Counted from the first letter of the stretch, positions 7,260 to 15,470 are shown. The stretch is 39,066 nucleotides of DNA from JAMIFV01 sp035906055 (GCA_035906055.1 JAMIFV010000058.1:1-39066); one strand, 5' to 3'. Program-made: numbers and translations. Notes: generated from the letters alone by a model not told the origin.

Positions 7260-8177
7260 TCAGCCGCTTAGCACTGCTAATAATTCCTGCATATCTTCGG
7301 GTAATTCGGACTCGAACTGCATTTCCTTGCCCGTGCGGGGGTGGATTAGCTTCAGCTTTGCCGCATGCAGCGCCTGCCTTGGAAAGTCTATCCCCTTTAA
7401 TTTGCGCCCATAGACCGGATCGCCAATAATGGGATTGCCGATATGCGCCAGATGCACGCGGATCTGGTGCGTGCGCCCGGTTTCAAGCTGGCAATGCAGG
7501 AAAGCGGCGTTATTCAGGTTCTTGAGCAACTTGTAATGGGTGATGGCCTCCCTGCCCCCGCCCTTGACCACCGCCATCTTTTTGCGGTTGGCGGCGGAAC
7601 GTGCGATGTTGGCGATGATAGTGCCGGTGGGCGGCACAGGCATACCTTTGACTATACAGTAATATTCTCGGCTCAGTGTGCGGGTGGAAAGCTGCTGGGA
7701 GAGATGCTGGTGGGCGGCATCGTTCTTGGCTACCACGAGCAGCCCGCTGGTATCCTTATCGATACGGTGGACAATACCCGGCCTTTGCACGCCGCCAATG
7801 CCGGAAAGTGAATCGCCGCAATGGCTTAGCAGGGCATTCACCAGCGTATCCTGCGCGTGCCCCGGTGCGGGGTGCACGGTGAGGCCGGGGGGTTTGTCGA
7901 TAACCAGCAAATCAGCGTCCTCATATATAATGGTGAGGGGAATATCGGCCGCCACCAGTTCGCAAGGCGCGGCATCGGGCACCGAAACGCCGTATTGCTC
8001 GCCCTGTTTGACCTTACGGCCCGCGTCCGTTATGGTCATCTCCCCCAGCCGTACGCAGCCTTGGTCTATCAGTTGCTGCAGGCGGTTACGGGAAAAATCC
8101 GTTAAACGCGCGGTTAAGGCTTTATCAAGCCTCTGCCCCGCCTCTTGCGGCATTATAGTAATAACAGTCGTCTGCAT
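7260..8177 (-). CDS. rluD: Ribosomal large subunit pseudouridine synthase, RluD/RluA family
   Basis: Makes pseudouridines in 23S rRNA (helix 69 in the RluD group). The 305-residue protein has an N-terminal S4 RNA-binding domain (about residues 14-62) and a catalytic domain with RPGIVHRIDKDTSGLLVVAK, where Asp140 is the catalytic residue, plus the family motifs LLVIDKPPGLTVHPAPGH and ETGRTHQIRVHLAHIGNPI. The frame extends about 78 codons further upstream, but those codons overlap a divergent gene, and ATG 8177 gives the normal N-terminus. Its start codon overlaps the divergent small membrane protein's start: the four bases CATG serve both ATGs. Confidence 0.93.
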   Translation of the reverse strand: MQTTVITIMPQEAGQRLDKALTARLTDFSRNRLQQLIDQGCVRLGEMTITDAGRKVKQGEQYGVSVPDAAPCELVAADIPLTIIYEDADLLVIDKPPGLTVHPAPGHAQDTLVNALLSHCGDSLSGIGGVQRPGIVHRIDKDTSGLLVVAKNDAAHQHLSQQLSTRTLSREYYCIVKGMPVPPTGTIIANIARSAANRKKMAVVKGGGREAITHYKLLKNLNNAAFLHCQLETGRTHQIRVHLAHIGNPIIGDPVYGRKLKGIDFPRQALHAAKLKLIHPRTGKEMQFESELPEDMQELLAVLSG

Positions 8178-8478
8178 GGCCAAAGAACCTAATCTGCTAC
8201 CCCTGAAAATACTCGTGATTTCGCTTGGTTTTCTGCTGGCAGGGGGAGCCGTATTTGTGTTATCCACTCTGGCACATAAAGCAAATGAAATAAGCAACCA
8301 GCCCTGTAAGGATGTTACTGTGAGCCTCGCCGCACTGCATGTGAAGGGAACCGTTATCGCCGCCACGCGCCAGGGCGGCGAATTAATGGTGACTGTCGAG
8401 GATGCGCCCAACCATTATGTACTGACAATTGATAATTGCAGCGGCAAACTGCTTAGAACAACCACTATTACGCCATGA
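8176..8478 (+). CDS. Small single-pass membrane protein divergent from rluD (DUF6476-like)
   Basis: A 100-residue protein: a short cytoplasmic part (MAKEPNLLPL), one transmembrane helix (about residues 11-33, KILVISLGFLLAGGAVFVLS) and a periplasmic domain with VSLAALHVKGTVIAA, ELMVTVEDAPNHYVLTID and NCSGKLL. In many alphaproteobacteria a small membrane protein of this plan is found beside rluD; the assignment to that family (DUF6476) is by context and pattern and not certain. Function unknown. It overlaps thrC by 4 bases (ATGA), so it leads the thrC / M16 peptidase operon. Confidence 0.7.
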   Translation: MAKEPNLLPLKILVISLGFLLAGGAVFVLSTLAHKANEISNQPCKDVTVSLAALHVKGTVIAATRQGGELMVTVEDAPNHYVLTIDNCSGKLLRTTTITP

Positions 8479-9860
8479 TCCGTTACCATTCCACGCGCGG
8501 CCGCGCGCCCATTCTTGGCTTTGAAGAGACGGTGCTTGCAGGCCTTGCAAGCGACGGCGGATTATATTTACCTGAATCCATCCCCGGCTTCACACCCAAT
8601 GAACTGGTTGCCATGGCAGCGCTGCCTTATAACGAGCTGGCGCTGAAAGTGATGCAGCCGTTCGTGGGCGATGCGATTGGCGAAGCGGACCTTAAAAAAC
8701 TTATCGATGAATCCTACGCCACCTTCCGCCATAAAGCGGTAGCGCCGCTCAAACAACTGGGCGTTAATGAATACCTGCTTGAATTGTTCCACGGCCCTAC
8801 CCTTGCTTTCAAAGATTTCGCGCTTCAGTTCCTTGGCCGCGTGCTTGAATATTTCCTCATCCGTGGCAACCGCACGCTCACCGTTATCGGCGCAACGTCG
8901 GGCGACACCGGCTCCGCTGCCATCGAAGGCTGCCGCGCGCGCAGGAACATGCGTATCTTCATTCTTCACCCCGCTGGCCGCGTATCCGATGTACAGCGCC
9001 GCCAGATGACCACCATCGCCGATGCCAATGTATTCAACCTCGCCGTTGATGGCACGTTCGACGACTGCCAGGATATCGTGAAGTCATTGTTCGCCGACGA
9101 AGGCTTCCGCAACGCGCAGTCGCTCACCGCCGTAAACTCTATCAACTGGGCGCGCATCCTCGCGCAGGTGGTCTATTACTTCTATGCCGCGCTGGCACTG
9201 GGTGCGCCAGCACGCAGCGTCAGCTTCACCGTGCCCACCGGCAATTTCGGCGACATCTATGCAGGCTACATCGCCAAGCGCATGGGCCTGCCGATCGAAA
9301 AGCTCGTCATCGCAACGAACAGGAACGACATTCTCGCGCGCACGCTGGAAACCGGCAGTTACACCGCCGCCAAGGTGAACCCCACACTTTCGCCCAGCAT
9401 GGACATCCAGATATCGAGCAACTTCGAGCGCCTGCTGTTCGACCTGCACGGCCAAGACGGCAAGGTTATCGAATCCATGATGCAGTCCTTCCGCAAGGAC
9501 GGTTCATTCACGCTCGCTCCGCAGGCGCTGAACAGCCTGCGCACATTGTTCGCGGCAGGCCGCGCCGATGACGATGTGACGCTCAAGACCATTACCGCCG
9601 TTTATACTGAAACCGGCGAACTGCTCGACCCGCACAGCGCCGTGGGCGTTGCCGTGGCACGCCAGCACAAAGTAACCGGCGCGATGGTGACGCTCGCCAC
9701 CGCGCATCCTGCCAAATTCCCCGATGCCGTAAAAAAAGCCTCCGGCATTCACCCTGCACTGCCTGCGCACCTTGCCGACCTGTTCACACGCACTGAACGT
9801 GTGAACAAGGTGGCAAATAACGCTGCAGCAATAAAAGCATTTATAGAAAGCCATAAATGA
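8475..9860 (+). CDS. thrC: Threonine synthase
   Basis: PLP-dependent enzyme turning O-phospho-homoserine into threonine, the last step of threonine synthesis. The 461-residue protein fits the long (fungal/E. coli-like) class: N-terminal MIRYHSTRG, SDGGLYLPESIP, the PLP lysine in HGPTLAFKDFALQ (Lys113), TSGDTGSAAIEG binding the cofactor, and PTGNFGDIYAGYIAKRMGLP. ATG overlaps the stop of the upstream membrane-protein gene by 4 bases, and its own stop overlaps the M16 peptidase start by 4 bases, the same order (thrC then M16 peptidase) that is common in alphaproteobacteria. Confidence 0.96.
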   Translation: MIRYHSTRGRAPILGFEETVLAGLASDGGLYLPESIPGFTPNELVAMAALPYNELALKVMQPFVGDAIGEADLKKLIDESYATFRHKAVAPLKQLGVNEYLLELFHGPTLAFKDFALQFLGRVLEYFLIRGNRTLTVIGATSGDTGSAAIEGCRARRNMRIFILHPAGRVSDVQRRQMTTIADANVFNLAVDGTFDDCQDIVKSLFADEGFRNAQSLTAVNSINWARILAQVVYYFYAALALGAPARSVSFTVPTGNFGDIYAGYIAKRMGLPIEKLVIATNRNDILARTLETGSYTAAKVNPTLSPSMDIQISSNFERLLFDLHGQDGKVIESMMQSFRKDGSFTLAPQALNSLRTLFAAGRADDDVTLKTITAVYTETGELLDPHSAVGVAVARQHKVTGAMVTLATAHPAKFPDAVKKASGIHPALPAHLADLFTRTERVNKVANNAAAIKAFIESHK

Positions 9861-11122
9861 CCTACCACGTTACCACACTGCCCAACGGCCTGCGCGTCGC
9901 CACGGAATCCTTACCGGGGCTGGAGTCCGTCACCATCTGCGTGACAACCGATGTTGGCGCGCGCTTTGAGCGCGAGGAAGAAGGCGGGCTGTCGCACCTG
10001 CTGGAACACATGGCCTTCAAGGGCACCAGGCGCCGCACCGCGCGCGACATCGCCGAAGAGATGGACATGGTGGGCGGCAACATGAACGCCTATACCTCGA
10101 TGGAGAACACCGTCTATTACACGCGCGTGCTGAAGAACGACGTTCCGCTCGCCGTGGATATGCTGGCGGACATTTTACAGAACTCATCCTTCGCCGACGA
10201 GGAACTCGCACGCGAACGCAATGTGATCCTGCAGGAAATCGCGATGCATTACGACACGCCGGACGATCTCGTGCTCGACCATTTCAGCGAAACCGCCTAC
10301 CCCGCGCAACCGCTGGGGCGTTCCATACTCGGCCTGCCGGAGCGCGTGGCCAGCTTCACGCAGGATAACATCATCGGCTATATGCGCGCGCATTACCACG
10401 CAAAGGATATGGTGGTGACCGCTGCGGGCAACATCGGGCATGAGGCGTTCGTAAAACTCGTTACCGATCATTTCAGCCTGCTTGGTTCCGCAGCGCGCCC
10501 CGCACTGGAGCGCGGCGTTTATAAAGGCGGCGACAAACGCACCGAACGCAAGCTGGAGCAGTTGCACATCATGCTGGGGCTGGAAGCGGTATCGTTCAAC
10601 GACCCCGACTATTACGCATGGCAGGTGATGTCCACGCTGCTGGGCGGCGGCATGTCGTCACGCCTGTTCCAGGAAGTGCGCGAGAAGCGCGGCCTCGCCT
10701 ACACGGTGCAGGCGTTCATGTCATCTTACGCCGATAGCGGCGTGTTCGGCATCTACACCGCCACGGGCGAAGACAAGGTGGCGGAAGCCATACCCGCCAT
10801 CTGCGGCGAGATCGTGAAGCTGCAGGACGGCGTGAACGAGCAGGAGCTGCTGCGCGCGAAGAACCAGATCAAATCCGGGCTGCTGATGTCACGCGAGAGC
10901 AGCGCATCCATCGCTGAATGGATAGGCCGCCACCTGCTGTGCTATGGCCGCTACCGCTGCGCTAATGAGATCGTAGCGCTGGTGGACGCGGTGAACCAGA
11001 AAGACATGCAGCGTATCGCGGGCAGGCTGCTCGCCAAACGCGACAGCCTCACCCTCACTGCGCTGGGAGGCGTGAAGCATATGCCCGCTTACGCGGATGT
11101 GCAGAGAAAGCTGGCAGCATGA
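9857..11122 (+). CDS. M16-family zinc metallopeptidase (mitochondrial processing peptidase beta-like)
   Basis: A 421-residue protein with the inverted zinc-binding motif HLLEH (His47, Glu50, His51) inside GGLSHLLEHMAFKGT, and the third ligand region ERNVILQEIAM some 75 residues on. GLPERVASF, GGGMSSRLFQEVREKRGLAY (the arginine/tyrosine pair that contacts substrate) are also present. Such proteins cleave peptides in the cytoplasm or periplasm; no signal peptide is seen here, so cytoplasmic location is likely. Linked to thrC by a 4-base overlap, an arrangement that recurs in alphaproteobacteria without a known functional reason. Confidence 0.93.
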   Translation: MTYHVTTLPNGLRVATESLPGLESVTICVTTDVGARFEREEEGGLSHLLEHMAFKGTRRRTARDIAEEMDMVGGNMNAYTSMENTVYYTRVLKNDVPLAVDMLADILQNSSFADEELARERNVILQEIAMHYDTPDDLVLDHFSETAYPAQPLGRSILGLPERVASFTQDNIIGYMRAHYHAKDMVVTAAGNIGHEAFVKLVTDHFSLLGSAARPALERGVYKGGDKRTERKLEQLHIMLGLEAVSFNDPDYYAWQVMSTLLGGGMSSRLFQEVREKRGLAYTVQAFMSSYADSGVFGIYTATGEDKVAEAIPAICGEIVKLQDGVNEQELLRAKNQIKSGLLMSRESSASIAEWIGRHLLCYGRYRCANEIVALVDAVNQKDMQRIAGRLLAKRDSLTLTALGGVKHMPAYADVQRKLAA

Positions 11123-11167
11123 CCACGCTTCGCAAAAAACCAACCTTTATAAAGATCAGGGCAGCTT

Positions 11168-11974
11168 ATGCGCAAACCCGCCTATAGTGATTCGTGGCCA
11201 GATACATGGAAGGTGGCATACGCTTACAATGAAATGGAATTATGGGGCAGCCGCAAAAACTTAGGCTATACCTACGCCTATCTGAACAGGCGGTCTGCGA
11301 TCATAGACGCTGTTTGCGGACTGCTTCCTTCCGGATCCAGGATACTGGACGTTGCCGCAGCACATGGGAATTTCACCCTCCCGCTGGCGGAAAAAGGCTA
11401 CCATATGGTCTGGAACGATATACGCGGCGAACTGGAAGGCTTCGTTAAGCTCAGATATGAATCCGGCAAAGTGGATTATGTTACCGGCAACTGCTTTGAC
11501 CTTGTGGCAGAACATGCCGGATCATTTGACGCCATCATCGCCACCGAGATCATTGAGCATGTCGCCCACCCCGACCAGTTCCTCAGAGACATCGCACAGC
11601 TGCTGAAGCCAGGCGGCTATATCATGCTCAGCACCCCTAACGGCAAGTGGCTCATGAACAAGCTTCCGAGGTTCAGTGATTTTGCCAACCCGGAAATTTT
11701 TGAGTCCAGCCAGTTCAAGCCCGATGCGGACGGCCATATTTTCCTTTTGCACCCCGACGAACTGGAGACGCTGGCGTCAAAAGCCGGACTGAAAATCGTC
11801 AGCCTTGAGCTTATCAACACTGTCTTTGTCAGCGGCAACAGGCATCTTGCGCGCATACTGCGCATCATACCCAAATGGATAGTTACCCTATGCGATGCCC
11901 TGCTTAAACGATCACCACGCGCGATACGTGAGAAAGTCACTGCCACCGCAATAGTGGTGTATCAGAAGCCCTAA
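11168..11974 (+). CDS. Class I SAM-dependent methyltransferase (UbiG/methyltransf_11-like)
   Basis: A 268-residue protein with a SAM-binding core: motif I ILDVAAAHGNFTLPLAEKG (residues about 59-77), acidic end of strand 2 in MVWNDIRG, motif post-I in YVTGNCFDLV, and FDAIIATEIIEHVAHPDQFL with LLKPGGYIMLSTPNG. The C-terminal part (HIFLLHPDELETLASKAGL, then a hydrophobic stretch) resembles sugar or lipid-related methyltransferases, but the substrate cannot be told. It starts 45 bases after the M16 peptidase with AGGG about 8 bases before the ATG, so it may be the last gene of the thrC operon. Confidence 0.85.
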   Translation: MRKPAYSDSWPDTWKVAYAYNEMELWGSRKNLGYTYAYLNRRSAIIDAVCGLLPSGSRILDVAAAHGNFTLPLAEKGYHMVWNDIRGELEGFVKLRYESGKVDYVTGNCFDLVAEHAGSFDAIIATEIIEHVAHPDQFLRDIAQLLKPGGYIMLSTPNGKWLMNKLPRFSDFANPEIFESSQFKPDADGHIFLLHPDELETLASKAGLKIVSLELINTVFVSGNRHLARILRIIPKWIVTLCDALLKRSPRAIREKVTATAIVVYQKP

Positions 11975-11987
11975 GGTTTTTCAGGCC

Positions 11988-12470
11988 TTATAACCCGCCG
12001 GGATAACGCCCGCTGAGGTCACGCGGAAACACTTCGGAGTAACCGCGCTGGTTACGTACCACCAGCACTTCGTCACCGGGATAGTATACGCGGCGTTCGC
12101 TCGCGGTCACATTGATGCGCCTTCCCTCTTCAGTCTCGATCACGTAGGTGAGATACTGGTCGGTTATACTGGCATTGCCGGATGAAGAACTGGAGAACGG
12201 ATTCAGCGCGCTTGCAAAGGAGCCCAACATCCCGCTTGTGCCCAGCCTGCTGTCGGCAGCAGCGGCAAACCCCGACGACGTCCTGCCCGCCACCTGCCCT
12301 GCGCCGCTAAGCGCTGTGCTGCCAGCGCCACTCCAGTTCACGTCGCGCACGCGGTTAACCGACACCACCGTGCCGAAGAAACGTTCATTGGCCATGCGGT
12401 GGTCTTCCACCGGTTCGCTGCAAGCAGTAAGTAACGTCAACAGAGCCAGTAACTTGACCGCGTAGCGCAT
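11988..12470 (-). CDS. Putative outer-membrane lipoprotein, SlyB-like
   Basis: A 160-residue protein with a lipoprotein signal (MRYAVKLLALLTLLTACS, lipid-bearing Cys17). After it: FFGTVVSVNRVRDVNWSG, a Gly/Ala/Ser-rich middle in the place of the SlyB glycine zipper, then YVIETEEGRRINVTASE and YYPGDEVLVVR. This order (GxVxxV..., flexible Gly-rich segment, GDxVxV C-terminal strand) is that of SlyB/Pcp-type lipoproteins; the Gly-rich segment is less regular than in the family, so the match is moderate. It is followed by nothing on its strand and converges on the methyltransferase gene. Confidence 0.68.
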   Translation of the reverse strand: MRYAVKLLALLTLLTACSEPVEDHRMANERFFGTVVSVNRVRDVNWSGAGSTALSGAGQVAGRTSSGFAAAADSRLGTSGMLGSFASALNPFSSSSSGNASITDQYLTYVIETEEGRRINVTASERRVYYPGDEVLVVRNQRGYSEVFPRDLSGRYPGGL

Positions 12471-12554
12471 AATACATCCTTTTCCACATTGAATATTGAC
12501 CGCATGCCAAGTAGCATAGTGCGTAGTATACTGTTTTTATTTCCGGTGATTCAA

Positions 12555-12845
12555 ATGCAAAAAGATTCCAGGTTCTTCGACGACATCGCCCGCATGGCAT
12601 CCGGCGCCGCCGGAACGTTTACCGATCTCAAACGCGAGATGGAAGGCATGGTGATGGACAAAGTTGAAAAAATACTCGCGCGCATGAACCTCGTGCGCCG
12701 CGAAGAGTTCGAAGTGGTGCGGTCGCTGGCCGAAACCGCTCGCGCAGAGCAAGAAAAGTTAATGCAAAAGCTCGCGCAATTGGAGAAGGCATTGGAATCA
12801 CAGGGATCTAAATCCACTGTGGCAAAAAAACAACTTAAAGAATAG
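12555..12845 (+). CDS. ubiK: UbiK-family ubiquinone biosynthesis accessory factor (BMFP domain)
   Basis: A 96-residue helical protein. N-terminal amphipathic part (SRFFDDIARMASGAAGTF) and a C-terminal coiled-coil (RREEFEVVRSLAETARAEQE and QLEKALE) match the BMFP/UbiK pattern. UbiK binds lipids and promotes aerobic ubiquinone synthesis. The frame opens upstream, but ATG 12555 begins right at the conserved MQKDSRFFDD. With coq7 in the same window this is the second ubiquinone gene. In alphaproteobacteria ubiK is often beside lgt or proC; here it is next to ybjN and proC. Confidence 0.85.
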   Translation: MQKDSRFFDDIARMASGAAGTFTDLKREMEGMVMDKVEKILARMNLVRREEFEVVRSLAETARAEQEKLMQKLAQLEKALESQGSKSTVAKKQLKE

Positions 12846-12948
12846 GTTAATCACCCCCAATTTTCAACCAGTGGTTGTGAAAATTTCGGGTTTGTAACCC
12901 GGAAAAGCCCTAGATTTTTACCCCCTCACATGCAAGTATTGGCCTCAG

Positions 12949-12974
12949 AAAACCCCGTGTTTTACTGGGTTTTT
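12949..12974 (+). terminator. Possible weak intrinsic terminator downstream of ubiK
   Basis: Stem AAAACCC (12949-12955) with GGGTTTT (12967-12973), loop of 11 bases, T-run continuing to 12974. Short and AT-rich, so only a candidate; two other small hairpins (CGGGTT/AACCCG near 12887-12902) are just upstream. Confidence 0.3.
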
Positions 12975-13004
12975 GTGAAAGTACATTGCTGCAATATATA
13001 TAAT
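12975..13004 (+). promoter_or_regulatory. Candidate sigma70 promoter for ybjN
   Basis: Perfect -10 box TATAAT at 12999-13004 with a weak -35 GTGAAA at 12975-12980 (18-base spacer; TTGT lies just before it). AGAGGG follows as Shine-Dalgarno before the ATG at 13022. The -10 is strong, the -35 is the uncertain part. Confidence 0.5.
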
Positions 13005-13021
13005 AGAGAGGGTGTCCTTCC

Positions 13022-13525
13022 ATGACTACGTTACTCGTCGAATCAGACAATCTGCTTTCCAATCCTCTCGACCTCGTTGAACAGGTCATCATGGATCGCG
13101 ACTGGGCGTATGATCGTCCCGCAGATGAAGAACTCGTTGCTGAAGTGGTGAGCGCATGGTGCAATTACCGCATGTGGTTCGCGTGGCAGCCCGAGCAGGG
13201 CGCGCTGAGTTTTTCCTGCGCTATCGAAACCAAGCTGCCCAAGAACATGCGCACCAAGATGTATCCGCTGCTGGCGATGGTGAATGAAAAACTCTGGGCA
13301 GGCCACTTCGATCTCGTGAGCGAAGAGAACGCCGTCGCTTTCCGTCACACCATGCTGATGCGTGGCGGCTGTGTGGTAAGCACCGAACAGCTCGAAGACC
13401 TGATCGACCTCGCCGTGCAGGAATGCGAACGTTTCTTCCCCGCTTACCAGGCGCTGGTGTGGGGCAACAAAACGCCTGAAGAGTCGCTGCAGGTCGCCAT
13501 TTTTGAAACCGTAGGCGAGGCGTAA
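13022..13525 (+). CDS. YbjN domain-containing protein
   Basis: A 167-residue acidic cytoplasmic protein. The family hallmark appears as WFAWQPEQGALSFSCAIETKL then LLAMVNEKLWAGHFDLVSEE, with a C-terminal helix QECERFFPAYQALVWGNKTP. Alphaproteobacterial versions of 160-170 residues normally lie directly upstream of proC, as here (gap of 184 bases, holding a repeat). YbjN of E. coli affects many stress and motility genes, but the biochemical role is unclear. Supported by its own promoter and Shine-Dalgarno. Confidence 0.88.
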   Translation: MTTLLVESDNLLSNPLDLVEQVIMDRDWAYDRPADEELVAEVVSAWCNYRMWFAWQPEQGALSFSCAIETKLPKNMRTKMYPLLAMVNEKLWAGHFDLVSEENAVAFRHTMLMRGGCVVSTEQLEDLIDLAVQECERFFPAYQALVWGNKTPEESLQVAIFETVGEA

Positions 13526-13540
13526 GCCTTATAATTTTTA

Positions 13541-13622
13541 GTGGGGGCACAGTCGTGCCCCCGCTACCGCCCCCCCTCTGAAGGGGTCGTCGCGATAGAG
13601 CTCCTCCGCGCATACTGCATCA
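13541..13622 (+). repeat. Multi-hairpin intergenic repeat, copy C (left half only)
   Basis: Starts 15 bases after the ybjN stop with hairpin GGGGGCAC-AGTC-GTGCCCCC (13543-13562), followed by GCTACCG, CCCCTCTGAAGGGG and the GGGGTCGTCGCGATAGAGCT box. The stem differs from copies D and E (GGGGGCG/CGCCCCC) yet pairs fully. Confidence 0.7.
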
Positions 13623-13630
13623 TCTTAAAT

Positions 13631-13657
13631 TGTCATTCCCGCGGAAGCGGGAATCCA
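13631..13657 (+). repeat. GTCAT-type palindromic repeat, half copy
   Basis: TGTCATTCCCGCGGAAGCGG followed by GAATCCA: a single hairpin of the GTCATTCCCGC family, with no second half. Sits between ybjN and proC. Confidence 0.7.
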
Positions 13658-13709
13658 TCTTCCTTTTAGAAGCCTTGACCATGCACGCGCGGCACGGCAT
13701 AGGTTGATT

Positions 13710-14504
13710 ATGGATATTCAAAATACAAAACTCCTTCTCATCGGCGCCGGAAAAATGGGCGGCGCGTTGCTTGACGCATGGATGCACAAAGGCATCCCCG
13801 CTTCCGCTATCACCGTAGTGGAACAGAATGCAAAGCAGAATGCCGGTATAAACACCGTAACCACGCTTGATGAAGCCTCCACCGATGTTGGCTGCATAGT
13901 ACTGGCGGTAAAACCGCAATCGATGGACGGCTTGCTCAAGCAGCTCGCAGCCAAGCAAAGCAACGCGCTGATACTCTCCATCGCCGCTGGCAAGACGCTT
14001 GGCTATTTTGAAAAGCATCTGGGCGCTGAAGCCGCCATCGTGCGCGCCATGCCGAACACGCCTGCCGTCATCGGCAAAAGCATCAGCGCGCTCATCGCTA
14101 ATGAAAATGTGAGCGATGAACAGAGGCAGCTTGCGGAAACATTACTGCGCGCCGCAGGCAAAACCGTATGGCTGAACGACGAAACGCAGATGGATGCGGT
14201 GACGGCCATATCCGGCAGCGGCCCTGCGTATGTATTCCTGTTCCTCGATGCGCTCATCACTGCGGGCATTGCACAGGGCCTGCCGCAGGACATCGCCACG
14301 CAACTTGCAATTCAAACCGTGCGCGGCAGCGTGAAGCTGGCGCAGAAGTCGGAAGAATCGCTGGAACAATTGCGCAGGAACGTGACCAGCCCCGGCGGCA
14401 CTACCGAAGCCGCGCTGGGCGTGCTGATGAAAGACAATGCGCTGGAACGACTGATCAGCGACGCCGTGGCCGCCGCCGCCAAACGCTCCAGGGATCTGGC
14501 GTGA
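13710..14504 (+). CDS. proC: Pyrroline-5-carboxylate reductase
   Basis: Reduces pyrroline-5-carboxylate to proline with NAD(P)H, the last step of proline synthesis. The 264-residue protein has the dinucleotide-binding GAGKMGGALLDAWM near the start, VLAVKPQ, VRAMPNTPA, and the P5CR signature in VTAISGSGPAYVFLFLDAL with NVTSPGGTTEAAL. ATG 13710 (MDIQNTK) is preferred to the TTG two codons earlier; AGG lies 7 bases upstream. Gene order ybjN then proC is a recurrent alphaproteobacterial pair. Confidence 0.95.
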   Translation: MDIQNTKLLLIGAGKMGGALLDAWMHKGIPASAITVVEQNAKQNAGINTVTTLDEASTDVGCIVLAVKPQSMDGLLKQLAAKQSNALILSIAAGKTLGYFEKHLGAEAAIVRAMPNTPAVIGKSISALIANENVSDEQRQLAETLLRAAGKTVWLNDETQMDAVTAISGSGPAYVFLFLDALITAGIAQGLPQDIATQLAIQTVRGSVKLAQKSEESLEQLRRNVTSPGGTTEAALGVLMKDNALERLISDAVAAAAKRSRDLA

Positions 14505-14537
14505 TATTCCCACGCTACAGGAGTCCAAACAAATTAA

Positions 14538-14566
14538 TTGAACATTACATTGGCAAATGATTAACT
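14538..14566 (+). promoter_or_regulatory. Predicted promoter of the second pilin-like gene; leaderless geometry
   Basis: TTGAAC at 14538-14543, 17-base spacer, TTAACT at 14561-14566, then exactly 7 bases to the ATG at 14574. Same spacing as the promoter of the first pilin-like gene; the -10 box is weak alone, and it is the shared geometry that makes it credible. No Shine-Dalgarno is seen. Confidence 0.4.
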
Positions 14567-14573
14567 CGTTGCC

Positions 14574-15389
14574 ATGGCTTTGCAAACAGATTGTAGACGT
14601 GCTTTCACACTTATCGAGCTTTCCATCGTCCTTGTCATCATCGGCCTGATTGTAGGCGGTGTACTGGTGGGGCGCGACCTGATCGGCGCTTCTGCCGTGC
14701 GGGCACAGTTACAGCAGATTGAGAAATTTAATACTTCCGCCAATACTTTCCGCGATAAATACGGATACCTGCCCGGCGATATCCCCGATCCCGATGCCAC
14801 ACGCTTTGGTTTTGAAGCACGCATGAACGATGCTGGCAGAGGCGATGGCAACGGTACTCTGGAAGGAAGAAATACAACCTCTAACACGAATGGCTATTTT
14901 GTAGCGCAGGGAGAAACCGCCACGTTCTGGACAGATTTAAGTACAGCTAAACTGATCGAAGGTCAGTATAGGGGGCTTATTGACTCCACTGTTTTTCCTG
15001 AACCCACCACGGCTACTTCTATCCCCCCCACCAACCAGTTATTGCCAGAAGCCAAAATTGGTAACGGTAACCACATCTATGTTTTCAGTAACAGCAGCCA
15101 GAATTATTTTGGCTTATCTTCGCCAATCCAGATAACGTCTCTCTATCTGGAAACCAAATCCGGGCTTACCGTGCAACAAGCTTATAACATGGATACCAAG
15201 GTAGATGATGGAATTCCTATCACCGGCAGGGTGCTGGCGCGCCAAATTTACTTAGGCATCTTCAATTATGCTCCAAACAACACATCCGATACCAGCACAA
15301 CCTGCTACAACAGCGCAACTTCCCGGTATTCCTTGGCCTCTAATGGTGGCAGGGGCACTAACTGCTCGCTGGTTTTCAGGTTCCAGTAG
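14574..15389 (+). CDS. Type IV pilin-like / type II pseudopilin-like protein (paralogue 2)
   Basis: A 271-residue paralogue of the protein at 698-1615. Leader MALQTDCRRA, then FTLIELSIVLVIIGLIVGG with Glu at +5 and again Ala, not Gly, before the cleavage point. Shared further parts: VGRDLIGASAVRAQLQQIEK, KYGYLPGDIPDPDAT, the GDGNGTLEG turn, and a C-terminal TTCYN ... NGGRGTNCSLVFRFQ with two Cys. DNA of the two genes differs at many silent sites, so the duplication is old. It lies just before comM, a DNA-uptake helicase gene, which could hint at a competence-pilus role, but no other pilus genes are near. Confidence 0.82.
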   Translation: MALQTDCRRAFTLIELSIVLVIIGLIVGGVLVGRDLIGASAVRAQLQQIEKFNTSANTFRDKYGYLPGDIPDPDATRFGFEARMNDAGRGDGNGTLEGRNTTSNTNGYFVAQGETATFWTDLSTAKLIEGQYRGLIDSTVFPEPTTATSIPPTNQLLPEAKIGNGNHIYVFSNSSQNYFGLSSPIQITSLYLETKSGLTVQQAYNMDTKVDDGIPITGRVLARQIYLGIFNYAPNNTSDTSTTCYNSATSRYSLASNGGRGTNCSLVFRFQ

Positions 15390-15425
15390 CTGCATGGAAT
15401 GATTTATATGGCACCATTATCTAAC

Positions 15426-15470
15426 TGTCATTGTAATCGCAGCGAAGTAATCCAGTTATTTGCAATGACG
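15426..15470 (+). repeat. GTCATTG-type palindromic repeat, degenerate
   Basis: TGTCATTGTAATCGCAGCGA on the left, TCCAGTTATTTGCAATGACG on the right: a shortened copy of the alphaproteobacterial GTCATTGCGAGCGCAGCGAA-type palindrome. It fills most of the 92-base gap before comM. Confidence 0.6.
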
